DNA of 64,000 nt from Metellina segmentata (taxonomy: Eukaryota > Arthropoda > Arachnida > Araneae > Tetragnathidae). The DNA lies in contig OX375873.1 in assembly GCA_947359465.1 (NCBI GenBank), positions 44,674,437 to 44,738,436 of the forward strand, read 5' to 3'. The notes under the pieces are model-generated. The model saw only the letters and a program-made list of their open reading frames with translations, was not told the DNA's origin and did not search any database. This document shows, in pieces, positions 21,325 through 32,775 of this stretch (position 1 is the first letter of the stretch; each line of letters opens with the position of its first letter). The position numbers and the translations under genes are program-made.

Positions 21325-21800
21325 TAAGGGACAAATTATTGATTGGTTAAAGTGATTATCCAGAACGATTAAAAACACAAGACTGCACTTTTTCGTTTTT
21401 GCCCCATCGGCCCAAATCGATTCATGAGCCCGTGACTTGCCCTTCTGAAATTGTATGGCAGCAACACCACACGCTCTGACTGTTTCATTAGAAGGTCGAT
21501 TCATCTAATGAAATAGCTGGAGTATTTGCTCATACTTACATGCTATTTCTTCCAATCATTCGGTTTGAAAATCTGTCACGTAGTTGTGTGGGATAAAGCA
21601 TGAATTCACGTGCGTCAAATTATTAATCGCTTAAATTGATTATCCAGCGTAATTGTAAACATTAATCTGTTCTTCGACAGTCAATCAGCTCGCTATTAAT
21701 CAAGTCTACGCGACTTACTGTTCTGAAACCTTACGACAGTGACTCCTCTCATATGTCCTGTCTGTCTATTTCATTAGAAAGACGAGGGAATAAAGAAAGG
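21325..21800. repeat. Diverged tandem duplication, ~285-bp unit
   Basis: Two blocks are repeated at the same spacing. The caaattattgattggttaaa/gtgattatccag block at 21332 recurs at 21616 as caaattattaatcgcttaaa/ttgattatccag. The tttcattagaa block at 21483 recurs at 21769. The first copy has a perfect 10-bp inverted repeat, tttcattaga ... tctaatgaaa, at about 21483-21512. The duplication lies just inside the presumed intron next to the exon at 21941-22287. Confidence 0.55.
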
Positions 21801-21940
21801 AAATCTCATCAGACATCGGTTAAAAAACTAAATTCAAAATTGCTCTTTTCCGAAGCAAGGGTGGTTCGCTAATAATAACATATTTGGAAGCCCTTTTCTG
21901 AAAAATAAGAATTCTAAAAAGAGGGCATCCAGTCCCTTAC

Positions 21941-22182
21941 CTGCACACATCCTCACAGCTGAAATTCGGACTGACCGCATCTTTAGCATACGCGAACACA
22001 TTCTCGCCTGTCTCCAGAGACGGGGATTTTCCACCCAATCCATTTTGCATCCGCATAGGTATCTTACTAGCCATGCCCTCTGAACGGTGATGCAAGGGCT
22101 GGGGCACGTTGCGGAGAACGGCGCCATCTATCGCAGGGGACCGACCGTCCCCGTTTGCGGCCAGTTCCACAGATTGAACCAT
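21941..22182 (-). CDS. First coding exon of an unidentified host gene
   Basis: This is the best candidate for a host gene. The minus frame starts at ATG 22182 in a good context (accATGg), and an in-frame TAG lies 15 codons upstream, so this is the natural first start. It encodes 80 codons plus two bases: MVQSVELAANGDGRSPAIDG at the start, RMQNGLGGKSPSLETGENVF in the middle, SPNFSCEDVC at the end. It then meets a strong donor, gtgtgcag|gtaaggg (GT at 21939-21940). GC content and codon use are quite unlike the AT-rich flanks. The piece looks polar and disordered, as in N-termini of many regulatory proteins, and shows no named domain, so I give no function. Downstream exons would lie at lower coordinates; I could not find them in the window. 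Confidence 0.6.
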
Positions 22183-22287
22183 GGTCTGGTGATGCTGTTG
22201 TTGTCCACCACTTCCGCCGTTATGCTAGTACAGCAGCAGTCGTGAAGGACCTCGGGTCATCGGGGTCTCCTCCCCCGTGGGTGAGAA
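22183..22287 (-). other. 5' UTR part of the same exon, with splice acceptor
   Basis: On the minus strand a pyrimidine tract cttcccttctttttctctag ends at 22288. The exon then runs through ttctcacccacgggggagga to the ATG at 22182. The acceptor implies an upstream non-coding exon at a higher coordinate, not identified. In-frame CAA/CAG/CAT codons just before the ATG follow the TAG and are untranslated unless initiation is not at AUG. Confidence 0.5.
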
Positions 22288-22825
22288 CTAGAGAAAAAGA
22301 AGGGAAGGGATTGAGTTCTGGACACGTCCTGGAGTAAGCAGGCAATCATGGAAATGGAACAAAAGCGGTTTCAATAATAAAAGAGGATTTTGCTCCAGCT
22401 GAGTGAATGACTTCCATTTCTGGGAGTCGGTGTTGTGTTCGTCACGTATGTTTTGCCATGATAAGAGGGAGACGGATATGCTGGGAACTCCATACTGGTG
22501 GAGAATCTACGATGATATCGATGCTCAGCGCGAGGTTCACTTTGAAAAATTGTTGAGAAGCTATTTTTGGGGATAAATATTGTTTTTTCACGACTAAAAA
22601 TGCTCGAAGGAAATAATATCGCTGCATAAACTATCTCCAGGATAGTGTCTGCATAATGAAAGGCAGTTTGGGACATTCTTTTACCAAATTGAAGTTGCCA
22701 ATACAAATAATTTAATGTGAAGGAAAAACACGGAGTTATATGGACGTCAGATATTTGATTAAAATTATTGTTTACGTGATTACAAACACGTGTGACTCGT
22801 TGAAACGGTTAGTAGTTGCTAGACA

Positions 22826-23296
22826 TTTATAGATATAATTCTGTTATGTGGCACACAGAAAAGACGTATTTGTTATCGCGTTTTGGCAATACTGCACGAT
22901 TGTTTGTTTACCACGAAGCCTCGCACCTCCATTGAATTTATAGCGTTATCGGATAAATTTTTATTGAAAAAAAAAGAATATTAGTCGAGTTGTTGCAGTT
23001 TACAAACTACATGCTGGGTATCCGATTTCTAAAGCAGCACTCGCATTTCGAGTGAAAATTCGCTATAAGTTTTCAGTTGAATTCCAAATTCTTCGAGTTC
23101 TGATTCCAGAGGTATATAACTTTTCTGTAGTACAACACATTTCTGTTTTTTAAGCAATATATATTTTGTAATAGCTTTATATTTTGTAAGCAATCTTCCG
23201 CCAGGACACATGTTTTCTTTTTATGCGAGCGAAACGAGTTGCAAAGCAATACTATGGGGGTTGGTGAGCATTAGCGAGCAGGGGGTGGGACCCTAG
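22826..23296 (+). mobile_element. Non-autonomous Helitron, 471 bp
   Basis: It begins TTTATAGATATAATTCT (TCTATATATATAATTCT in the sister copy) after an A, and ends ...GGGACCCTAG before a T, the A/T insertion rule of Helitrons. The interior matches the copy at 30982-31461 along its whole length: gtgttatcgcgtt, acgattgtttgtttaccac, gcctcgc, agaatattagtcga, tccgatttc, gggggttggtgagc. There is no Rep/helicase frame, so it moved in trans. Confidence 0.8.
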
Positions 23297-23379
23297 TTTT
23301 ATAGAATTTTTTACTGAGCATTAGACTATACTAAATAATAACCGACTGTATTATGAAGTCATTGATCAAGCACAATAAG

Positions 23380-23503
23380 GTAATGGTAATGGTAATTTTT
23401 AATTAACGCCGTACTAGAGCAACACAACAGGCTATTGACGACGGTCCGATTTCAATCCCTTAAGAGAAAGACCCAAGAACAACACCACATAATTTGGAAC
23501 GAC
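23380..23503 (-). repeat. SINE (family A), 5' truncated
   Basis: Minus-strand 3' end of SINE-A: ttaattaacgccgtactaga, gcaacacaacaggctattga, cgacggtccg, agacccaagaacaacaccac. It begins after taatggtaatggtaatt, like the copy at 62945. Confidence 0.75.
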
Positions 23504-24451
23504 CAAACACATTAAGGATTTTATACAAAACTGGAAAGCTTAAATGATGATAGAATTGTGGTATTTTATTGCATTTCAGTGCTTTTTTTTAGCATCAGTG
23601 ATTCAATTTTTATTTTAAAATTCATTGTGATATGTAAAGTTAGTAAAATGTAAATGTGATATGTGGATGCCATTTCATATTAACTATTATAATTTGAGGT
23701 ATCTTTTGTTTAAATTTAACTAGTTTATAATTAAATAAATTTTCATAATCGAACTGTACGAAAATTTTATATAATCGAACTGTACTACTTATTTGAAATT
23801 ATTGGCGACTTGTTTGTATTTTACTTATTATTACACAAGTAAAGTACAATTGGGTACTGAATCGAAACATTGTAATTGCAATTAATATTTTAAAATACAC
23901 TTTATAGTTTCAAAATATACTTATATTAGGTCATATATTAACTACAAATTCTTTAAAAGTAAATTTGGCAGTTTACCTCCTTCACAGCAATAATTTTGTA
24001 TGTCTTCTGATCATAGCCGATTAACATTTAGATCCTTTAAAACTACGATATATTTAAATAACCAACTGAAATATAGAGTTTTTGTTAATTAGTATAGGGT
24101 GTGTAGATTTTTGAACTATTCTAATCATAAAGCAAATAAAATCGTGCTGCAAAACATTTCAGGTTTTAGATTAATGCTAGCGTTGCAGTTATAACGACGA
24201 AATAATCTTTTAAAATAGCTTTGAATACATCATACCTTAATTATCATTATAAAATGTCTCGTGAGAAATGAATATTTAAAAAATAGAACACACATAGTTT
24301 TAAAGAGAATATTTTAGAACGAAATTGTTTAACACTTCTTATTCACATCAAGCAATACTTCTACAATCAATAACCATCTAATTAAAATAATTTTTTATGT
24401 ATAAATATGAATTAACTTAGCCTACATTTTTAAAGCCATTCTTTATTATAA
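23504..24451. other. No gene seen
   Basis: Very AT-rich. A 15-base unit (ataatcgaactgtac) is repeated at about 23746 and 23774. Confidence 0.5.
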
Positions 24452-24655
24452 GTATGATTATTATATTTATATTATGACCATTCTATTTATATTATGACCA
24501 TTCTATTTTATGTTAAGTATGACCATTCTATTTTATGTTAAGTATGACCATTCTTTTCTATACTCTTTGACCATCATATTCTAGACTAAGTATAACCATT
24601 ACATTCAATATTAAATATGGCCATTGTATTATCCATCAAGTATGACTATTATATT
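24452..24655. repeat. Imperfect ~25-bp tandem repeat, about nine units
   Basis: The motif (a/t)agtatgaccattctatttt recurs at about 24455, 24475, 24495, 24521, 24546, 24569, 24594, 24619 and 24643. Units grow more diverged toward the right end. Confidence 0.8.
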
Positions 24656-26070
24656 ATTTGCTGAAAACTTTTTCGTATGAGCATTACTTTACAAACAACC
24701 CTCACTTCATATTTAACATATTCATCATAGTATGAGTAAAAAAAAAGTATGCGAAAGCACATAAGAATATTCATCAGCAAAAGTCTGAGTGCTGAATATC
24801 TTCACAAGCACAACGCTACATTGATAGAAATGTGAATCACAGTGTCTGAAAGGGAACGTCCATTGAAATCTACACCCCATCCTCGATTAATGGACCCTTG
24901 CGTTCAATATTCAACAGCTGAGTCAAATTCAAGGTCCAAAAGACGGCGGCGTTTGGGGTGAGGAAATGGCGTTTCGCCTTTTAAACGCCCCCTCAACAAC
25001 TCGTTCGCCTCCTTGAAATGGTGAGCGACAAGTTTTTACAAATTAGTTGCGACAGCTGCAATTTGATTTATTGAGGGAACTCGAAATCGACACGTGTTTT
25101 CGACCCCAGCCACTTAAAACGTCAATCGATAATGTCAGTCTTTTGCAGGACACCGCGATGGATAATGATTGGCTGCTGTCTCCGAGAATGCGGAGGCGGT
25201 AATCCAAGGGGAAATGCCGGGGCAGTTTTCTTCGTTTTAACCGAAGCGTGATTAAATGCCTTTGGATTCGGGACATTGGATTTGTGTCGTGGTCTTCTAC
25301 TTGATGGTGAACCCGGGTAACCTTCGGAGGCTCAGAGAACAGTTGATGGAACTCAGTGTGAGGTGGTTCTGAGAAATATTAAAAGATTCCAATTATCAAA
25401 GCTGTAGACTGACAACCCGTGGATCTGAAACAGTATGACGCTCCTAGCTGTCCAATTAACTTCCCGTCAACTCATTCTAGAAATAAAATTTGCCTAAATA
25501 AATGTATGATGATGGTTAAGGGATTTATTCTGCAGTTGCGGACTTTACCTCTAACAAATGCTCTTATTATATAGGGTTATAGGATTAGTACTATAAATGA
25601 CCTATCAGTATTTAAAACACTGCATTTCCAAAGACCATTACATATGAAACAATGAGTACTGTAGTCCGACTAGGGAGTTCGCAGGCTGTTTTTGACGACT
25701 CTATTAACTAAATTAAATGTCTGGTAGTTCAGTAAACAAATTTCTTCCATAAATGGCGTGGATTCTGGTTGCAATTTAATCGGGTTTTTTTGGTGAAAAA
25801 ACCCCAGTGATAACAAAGTGTTAAGGGAAAAACTAGCCAAGGCGATTCGTGCTTTTGCGTAATGCATCCTAGTCCTAAAAACCTTTCACACCTTTTCAAG
25901 AATTGACTGTCCCAAGGTCAACTGTTCTCTCGTCGGAGTCGTACTAAGCATTAAACTAACGGAATTTGTCCAAGTTTTAGTTATAGTATTACAAATATTC
26001 CATTTCTGCTGAGCACCTCTTGTTACACGACATTTGTCCATGCTTTACTGAAGTTCGGACAACAGGCGTT
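24656..26070. other. No gene seen; GC-richer patch at 24840-25330
   Basis: 24840-25330 is less AT-rich (ggcggcgtttggggtgagga, cgaaatcgacacgtgttttc, gataatgattggctgctgtc). It has no convincing coding frame; the 77-codon minus frame 25043-25276 has no known motif. It could be regulatory DNA or an upstream non-coding exon of the gene at 22 kb. Confidence 0.35.
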
Positions 26071-26074
26071 CAAA

Positions 26075-26345
26075 GTCGAGGGCCGAGAAAGCTCAATTGG
26101 GCTGCAATATTACGAAAGGAGGTTTGAGTGTTCGAAACTCGATTCAACCAAGACATTCGTGTAAGTGGAACTGGTGCTTCTTAAATATGTCGTGGCCACA
26201 TATATCCTCATGTTGCCTTGGTATGAAAGTGTCCACACAAATATCCCCACTTAGGCGTGGTGCGGAAGTTTTGCGAGGTGCCAACTCAGTTGTGGACGTC
26301 GTTATTTGCTATTGAACCCAGACCGTCACCAACAGCCTGTTGTTT
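26075..26345 (+). repeat. tRNA-derived SINE (family A), diverged
   Basis: tRNA-like head (gaaagctcaattgggctgca; B-box-like gtgttcgaaactcg), body tatcctcatgttgccttggt, gtgccaactcagttgtgg and the tail-side attgaacccagaccgtcacc, which align with the 11553 copy. An extra segment near 26235-26265 repeats a piece of the body. Confidence 0.6.
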
Positions 26346-29300
26346 CCACCTGTGCCAATCATATTCCATTGCCTACCCCGCTAATGGTCATAAAAGAAGC
26401 GGTTTTGTGGTTACGGAGCTCTCCTAAAGTTGGCAATAGGAGCAAGTAAAGAGCGACTATATTATACTCCAAAAGGAAACATTCACTGGAGGTAAGGTTG
26501 GGAGACAGGGTAGTCATCTGGACAAGCGCTAAGTTATGAACGCCCCATAGCCCAATCCTGACGCATGTGCGAATTTAAAAATTTTAGATATTCGCTTTCA
26601 TTACTTTAATAGTACGAAAGAGTGTGATTCATAGCTTGAAAATTATAGGACTTTAAACCCAATGACTTGTTTGTTATAATCCTGCATGATAAGAGCTTAT
26701 ATTGGGGTAAAGAAAGATACATCGAATGATTAGAAAAACTCAAAAATTATAATTTTAGTTGAAAGGAAAATAGATTTTTATATTCCAGTTTATTAAGTAT
26801 GAAAATTTACTTTTTATTTGGTTTATGGGGCAGGAAAATTTTTCATGATTTTTGACAAAACATTTAGTAAGCTCTGACAAGAGTACAATAGTGGTTATTT
26901 AATTTTCAAATTTTTAGAATGTTGTGAATTAAATATGTTTTCTGACTAATGATTCGTCCTTCCGTACCGTGTATGTGCAAATTAGTTTGCAAGTAGTCAT
27001 GTAGAAACGAAATATTATCTGCTTCTAACCAGTGCTCCAGTAACAAGTACAGATAAGACAGAAAATGGTTTTACGAAACGTAAAAGTTTCGAACATTTTA
27101 ATTATTTTATGTATTGCGTTTCGATTTTATTTTTTAATTACTTAAAAACACTATTATGTATAGTAAATTCGATATTCGTTATGAGTCTCTTGGGTTCTTA
27201 TTTATTTATGGGGTGCTGTCGCTTAAAGTATGACTCATGGGAACTGAAAACATTCATATTAAGCTAACTAAATTATAAACAAAACTAAATTATTTTAACT
27301 GCACTTAAAAACTTTAAACAAAGTTTTCATCACTATTTTTTTTTCTCGATTACTTATTTTGAATGTTTGACTATATCTTAAATAAAATTATTTGACCTAT
27401 CCGAGAAGAAAGCTGTTGAGTGGAATAAAGTAAAACGAAACTGTACTCGAAGATTACATACATTTCACAATATCTTCCGGTTATAAAAGTAACCGTGCAT
27501 TTCATACCGTTGCAGGAAATGGTTGTTATGGCAAGTGTTGACTGTCCATGACATATTACTGGATTTACTGTGACGAGTGGACATATCTCAAACTTTTTAT
27601 TTATTATTAAAAGAGCTTATTATTAAAAGGCTAATTGTCCTTCTGAAACACATTTCCCATTTCTTCTGTCTGCACTTATAGTGAAGGAAAGTAATATTTA
27701 ATATGAATGAATGTGTGTGTGTGGTAAAAGATTGCTTCTAGCAACCTCTCAGATTTTTCTTGATATTAATACTATAATTGTCATCTGTACTTTAGCTAGT
27801 CTGAGAATTATTCAAGTTTCAATTACGCAATATATTTCTTTATAGGCAAGATATTTCAGAGTATAATTTCATAAATAGGAGGGCAAAATTAATTTAATTT
27901 TTGCTGTCTATATTTAAATGCTTCATGCTTAATTCCAAGTCCATTGATATGATAAAATCTTATATTAAGCTTATAAAACATACTATAATTAGAAAGTAAA
28001 AGGTAGCTGGAAATATAGAAGCTAGGTGTTCACCGTAGGTATTCTTTCAAGTCGCATTTGAGGAAATAATTTTTTTTGCGTCCCAAGTTTGATGATTTTT
28101 TGTCAAATCAAAAATTATATTTGTATAACTTTAAAGCACAATACTATTCTATATCTTCAGAGAGCATACATTGACGAATAAGTAAGTATATATGGTATAA
28201 TTGTTTGCAAACAAATTTATTGGAATATTTTTTTTAATAATTGTGATTACTGATCGGCACACTGCATTATAAACTTTATTTATCAGATGTTAAAATAATC
28301 AAAGTATGTTTAATTCTTGTATTTTCTAATGTGTAGATATACTTTGAAAATGCAAACAAAAATGATAGTAAATTTATGGAAAATTATTCTAATTTTGCAT
28401 ATTATTGAAAGGGATAATGTTTAGGCACTTTTTTTATTTCGATCAACAAATAACCAAACTATATTTAAGTTCTAATATGTAATTTTTACACTATATATGA
28501 ACAGCGTCAGGTGGCATAATAATGGCTATTTTCTAAATTTTTTAAGGCTAACAATTTAAAAATAAAAAATAAAAAATTGTAAGGGTTTATTCACTATTCT
28601 AAAGATTATGTTATCTTAAAGTTTCAAGTATCGTGCATCTATTAAAACAATTCTAGATATTCTTTTGATGCTCGTTAAATTTAATTTTTGACTTTTTTCG
28701 TGGCAGGACATATTTATGTGGCTTAAGTGTGCCAGCGGCCGTTAATATGCAATAATTATCTATCAACTGAAAATCTCAGAAGCCCCTCGCGATGGAAAGA
28801 GAATAATTTATTCTGTTTTGAAAATTTATTATGTTGTAAACAGTTATAATTTACACAAAAACCGTATTTTACCTACAAACTTACCCTTTTTACAGATTTG
28901 TCCCAAAACAGTGGATTTTTATTTACGTTTGGAATTTCACTAGTTCACACCCATGATCCAAGCCTCGTAAACATCTTAACCCTACAATGCATGGTTTTTT
29001 AATTTCATCTGAAAAAATGTATTTGATTTCTATAACAGTGTAAGTTAATAAAAAAATATTTAAAAAAATAAACTCTATGTTTTACTATGTTTTTTTTGAC
29101 AAAAAACTAAACTGTGCCAATTGGCTACACCATGCAGCAACACACTTCAACTGACATTTTGTTAACATTTTAATGCACCAAAAAATGTTTAAAAAAAAAA
29201 AAATTGGTCTTATCATACCAATTTTTTTTAACCTGAAAAAATTATTATTTCGATTAATTTTGTTATTTTAGTATGACGTTTTCTGCTTCTAACTCATAAT

Positions 29301-29640
29301 TCGGAAGCAACAGACACATTTCTCAAAATAGAATTTCCACCTCCATCTATTGTCAATTTTAATAGCTGATGACACGAATCGAGATTTTTATCATATTTGC
29401 TGCATACTGTTGCCGTTTGGAAACATTTATTGGAGCTAGTATTGGAGAAAGAATATGTGTAGCTAAATGGATACACTATGCACTGTAGGGTTAAGAGTTA
29501 CCTAAAATTAGACACCCCGGTATAGAAAAACCTAAAAATTCCCTTAAAATCCATCAAACCAAACATTCCACCATTCAGATAAATCCTGAATGCTATTTAA
29601 GAAAGAGGAGTGAATTGTTGTGCTTTGGGTCTCCTTCCGG
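26346..29640. other. No gene seen
   Basis: AT-rich, no recognised coding sequence or repeat. Poly-A/T-rich stretches are frequent. Confidence 0.5.
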
Positions 29641-29644
29641 CAAA

Positions 29645-30412
29645 GATGGGGAAACGGCAATGAAAGACTCGACCCTTTTATTGTTCCTTAAGCATCCAAT
29701 AAACAAATCACTTTTCTTCCTATCGGATTTTTATTGCGTAGGTTTGTCAGCTCAGTTAAAGCCCTCGTTGACAGGTGCTGCCTCCGGTTGCACGTGGTGG
29801 CTTAAGACGTATAGCCGACAAAGAATTCTCGGACTGTCGTAAAGAAAAGCGTAGGTTCCATAAGGCTGTCAAAAAACCACGAGGGAAGCATCTATATAGC
29901 TAGCTCCAAGGGCTGTTTTTCATCATGGAAGGAATGGGTACGAAAATGCCTCCTTCAATCTATAGCAATGGAACGAAGAAGATATCATCATCGTTTGATT
30001 CGGTTTAATTTTTTTTTCAGTTTCGAGCAAAAGATTAATCAGTTTATTCCTTGTACCGTTGTTTCTGAGCAGGTTCTTAAGTACTGGAATTTCCTTTTAT
30101 TTTAAGTACAAGCAACGTCCTTTTTTGCTGTTACGAGTGTGAAAATATTTTTAAAAAATCGTATTAAATTATTCATGTTTTTAGAAGGCGCAGGCAAAAG
30201 GCCGCCTCTACAATTACTCTCAAGTCAAGGAGTGGAAGAAATAAGATAAGATGCAATGCCCTTTAGAGTATATGAAAATTATCTTCCGTACCAAATTAAA
30301 TCGTTATGTTGACAAATCATTTGCATATTGTAACCCAAAACAATTTTGGAGGGGGAAACGGCACTGAAAGACTCGACCCTTTAACTGTTCCTTTAGCATC
30401 CAAAATGTTCTC
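29645..30412. repeat. Two direct copies of a ~58-bp segment ~700 bp apart
   Basis: gggaaacggcaatgaaagac, tcgacccttttattgttcct, taagcatccaa at 29648-29702 recurs at 30352-30404 as gggaaacggcactgaaagac, tcgaccctttaactgttcct, ttagcatccaa. The GC-richer stretch between about 29740 and 29940 has a 75-codon plus frame without known motifs. Confidence 0.6.
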
Positions 30413-30791
30413 ATTTTTAGAATTCAATTTTGAGGGTTTTGATATAAAGAACAAATAAGTTTTATACATGTATGAATGTTTCTTATGTGTCAACTTGTTT
30501 CATTAGCTGATAGGTAGCAGTGTTAAAAAGTTGCCTACTTCTTGCATTAAAATCCAAAATGATCTCAGCTTTACTAATTTATGTATAACTCAAAATTGAT
30601 CAATTTTAGAGTTACCTAGTATTCGCATTTAGGTGACGTTATGTCTACAAATTCAACAACTGTTATTAAAGGTGGCTACACACGTAACTGCAAGCATGCA
30701 AGATCAATCTCTTTATACAATTCAACACAATTTCCCTTTACCACCACACGATACAAGAATATTTGAACAAACGCCACTTTATGCTTTCAAA

Positions 30792-31605
30792 ATGTCGAGT
30801 TCGGACGACGATGCAATTGGTCTTGCTGCTTTTTCCTTGGTATGTACGAAAAAAATTCGAAAGAAAAAAGTAACACGTGGTGTAAAGACTGGTTAATGAA
30901 AAGAAAAAACCTATTCCCACATTGATTTATTGAGTGAATTGAAGATATACCCGCTTGAAGATTAGCATAATTATATCAGAACTAGGGGGCCCTCCCCCTG
31001 CTGGAAAACGCTCGCCAACCCTCGGAGGATTGTTTTGCAATCTTCACTGGTTCAATGTGCAAGCCTTGCTCGCTTCGCTCGCATCAATGAAGACATTGTT
31101 TACAAAATATGATATTACAAAAGAATGTTTTTCAAATATAAATTTGTTGACTACAGAAATATTATACAGTACCTTTGGAATAAGAACTCGAGCAATTTGG
31201 AATTCAAATGAAAACTTAGAGCAAATTTTGACCTGAAATGTGAACGCTGCTTTGGAAATCGAATACCTAGCATATCGCTTATAAGCTGCAATTGTTCGAC
31301 TAATATTCCTTTTTTTTTTTCAATATAATTTATCCGATTACGCTGTAAATTCAATTGAGGCGCGAGGCTTTGTGGTAAACAAACAATCGTACAGTGTTGC
31401 CACAACGCGATAACACATAACGTCTTTTTTGCGTGCCACGTAAGAGAATTATATATATAGATAGATGAAACAACTTATTTGAACCTTTTGTCACAACACC
31501 ATTCATTAAATAAAAGGATACAGTCACGATAAGCTGTGAAAGATTGACAGCAATATTACGATTTATGCAACTGGAAGGAGTTATGAAGACCTCAAACATT
31601 CAAGT
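30792..31605 (+). pseudogene. HARBI1-like Harbinger nuclease gene, N-terminal part, split by a Helitron
   Basis: The frame opens with MSSSDDDAIGLAAFSLVCTK (30792) and a lysine-rich stretch. After shifts it continues as WCKDWLMKRKNLF and HIDLLSELKIYP, up to HNYIR at 30980. The Helitron then intervenes (30982-31461). The reading resumes at 31462 as DETTYLNLLS, then CERLTAILRF and GRSYEDLKHS. This is the order of the N-terminal region of Harbinger nucleases (a DEETYLELL-type block, then ERL...LRFLATG.SYEDL). The DDE catalytic domain is absent. Frame shifts and the insertion make it non-functional. The family assignment is from recall of arthropod HARBI1 relatives. Confidence 0.75.
30982..31461 (-). 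mobile_element. Non-autonomous Helitron, 480 bp, complete
   Basis: On the minus strand it runs from TCTATATATATAATTCTCTT at 31461 to GGGCCCCCTAG at 30982. It sits exactly between an A and a T of the host sequence, as Helitrons do, with no target duplication. The GC-rich end includes gagggttggcgagcg and cagcagggggagggccccct. The sister copy is 22826-23296. It carries no coding capacity. It is younger than the Harbinger copy it interrupts. Confidence 0.9.
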
Positions 31606-31889
31606 GTAATTCAACACCAGGCACTAATCTACGTGGTACAAATCACAACGATTGACGTTTGCTTGTTTTGTACAAACTTCCACATTCTTGGTACATACGT
31701 TCAATCTTGTTTGCACAAGCGCAGATTGTTCAAGCTTGCATAATCAATATTCGTTCAATCTTCAAGCCGGTTGTATAATTCAAGTGCTTGCACAAAGTTA
31801 TCTAACACACGTTCAAGCATGATTTTACAAAAAGATTGGTCTCTCGTGCATGCTTGTCCAGCTTTCAGTAACGTGAGTAGACACCTTAA

Positions 31890-32773
31890 CGGGACACTTG
31901 ATATTCTTTCAGAATATGAATTTGTTAAACTAAATTTAAGTATTAAGGGTTTCAATAAATAAAGTAGACTAGATTGCAGAGTTCATAAGTTATGTACCAT
32001 GATATTACGTAAGAACTCCGATATTTTACGCCAGGCATCAGCACTTGGACAGGACTAGGTGCCAAGAGTCTATAGGAAATTCTAAATGGACCAGCATATT
32101 TAGCGACTGGCAGAAGATATACGAAATTTACATTTTTCCAATCTAAATAATATTTGAAACAGGTTTATTTATCCATTCATATTACAATTGTTCCATCAAG
32201 TTATAAAGAATTGCTCATAACTTTAGGAAACTATCATCTCTTGTAGGCTTTTATAGTCCAAAAATCTATAACATTACTAAAACAGGCGCTCGGTACGACA
32301 CAAATATGGATTCTATCCCTATCCTGTAATAGTGCTTTCAGTCCTATACACAAGTTTCATAAATAACAGTAGTTATTTATTGGTTTAGGAAATTATGACT
32401 TGTCGCTGGAGGTAATGTTATGCACTAGTAAAACTATCATAACTTTCATTACCTTTATCGAACCAAAGCAAAACAAACATGAGAAATTGATGGTTTGGTT
32501 CTTCTGGCAATAGGCTAATTATTAGTACAACTCAATAAAAATTTAAACCGATTCAAATAAAAACTTTGAATACATTATAATCACTCCAGCTTAATTAAGT
32601 TACAATCAAAATTATAGTTAAAATTTGTAATCAAAATAATTATATACAATTGAAAATAATTATAATTCAAATAAATAATAATAAAATGTCTGTTCATTTT
32701 TTGCTATGAGCTGTTTAAATATCTTCTACGTCAACTTTCGAAAGTCAGTCTGCCCTTATCAGTATATCAAATA
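31890..32773. other. No gene seen
   Basis: AT-rich, no recognisable element. Confidence 0.5.
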
Positions 32774-32775
32774 TA

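Larger units (their letters stand above)
30670..31886 (+). mobile_element. PIF/Harbinger element, truncated, carrying a nested Helitron
   Basis: The left end AGGTGGCTACACACGTAACTG and the complement of the right end, AGGTGTCTACTCACGTTACTG, form 21-bp inverted repeats with three mismatches. TAA flanks both sides (30667-30669 and 31887-31889), the 3-bp TWA-type duplication of PIF/Harbinger. The inside holds the 5' part of a HARBI1-like gene interrupted by a Helitron. Without the 480-bp insert the element would be about 737 bp, an internally deleted form. Confidence 0.85.
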
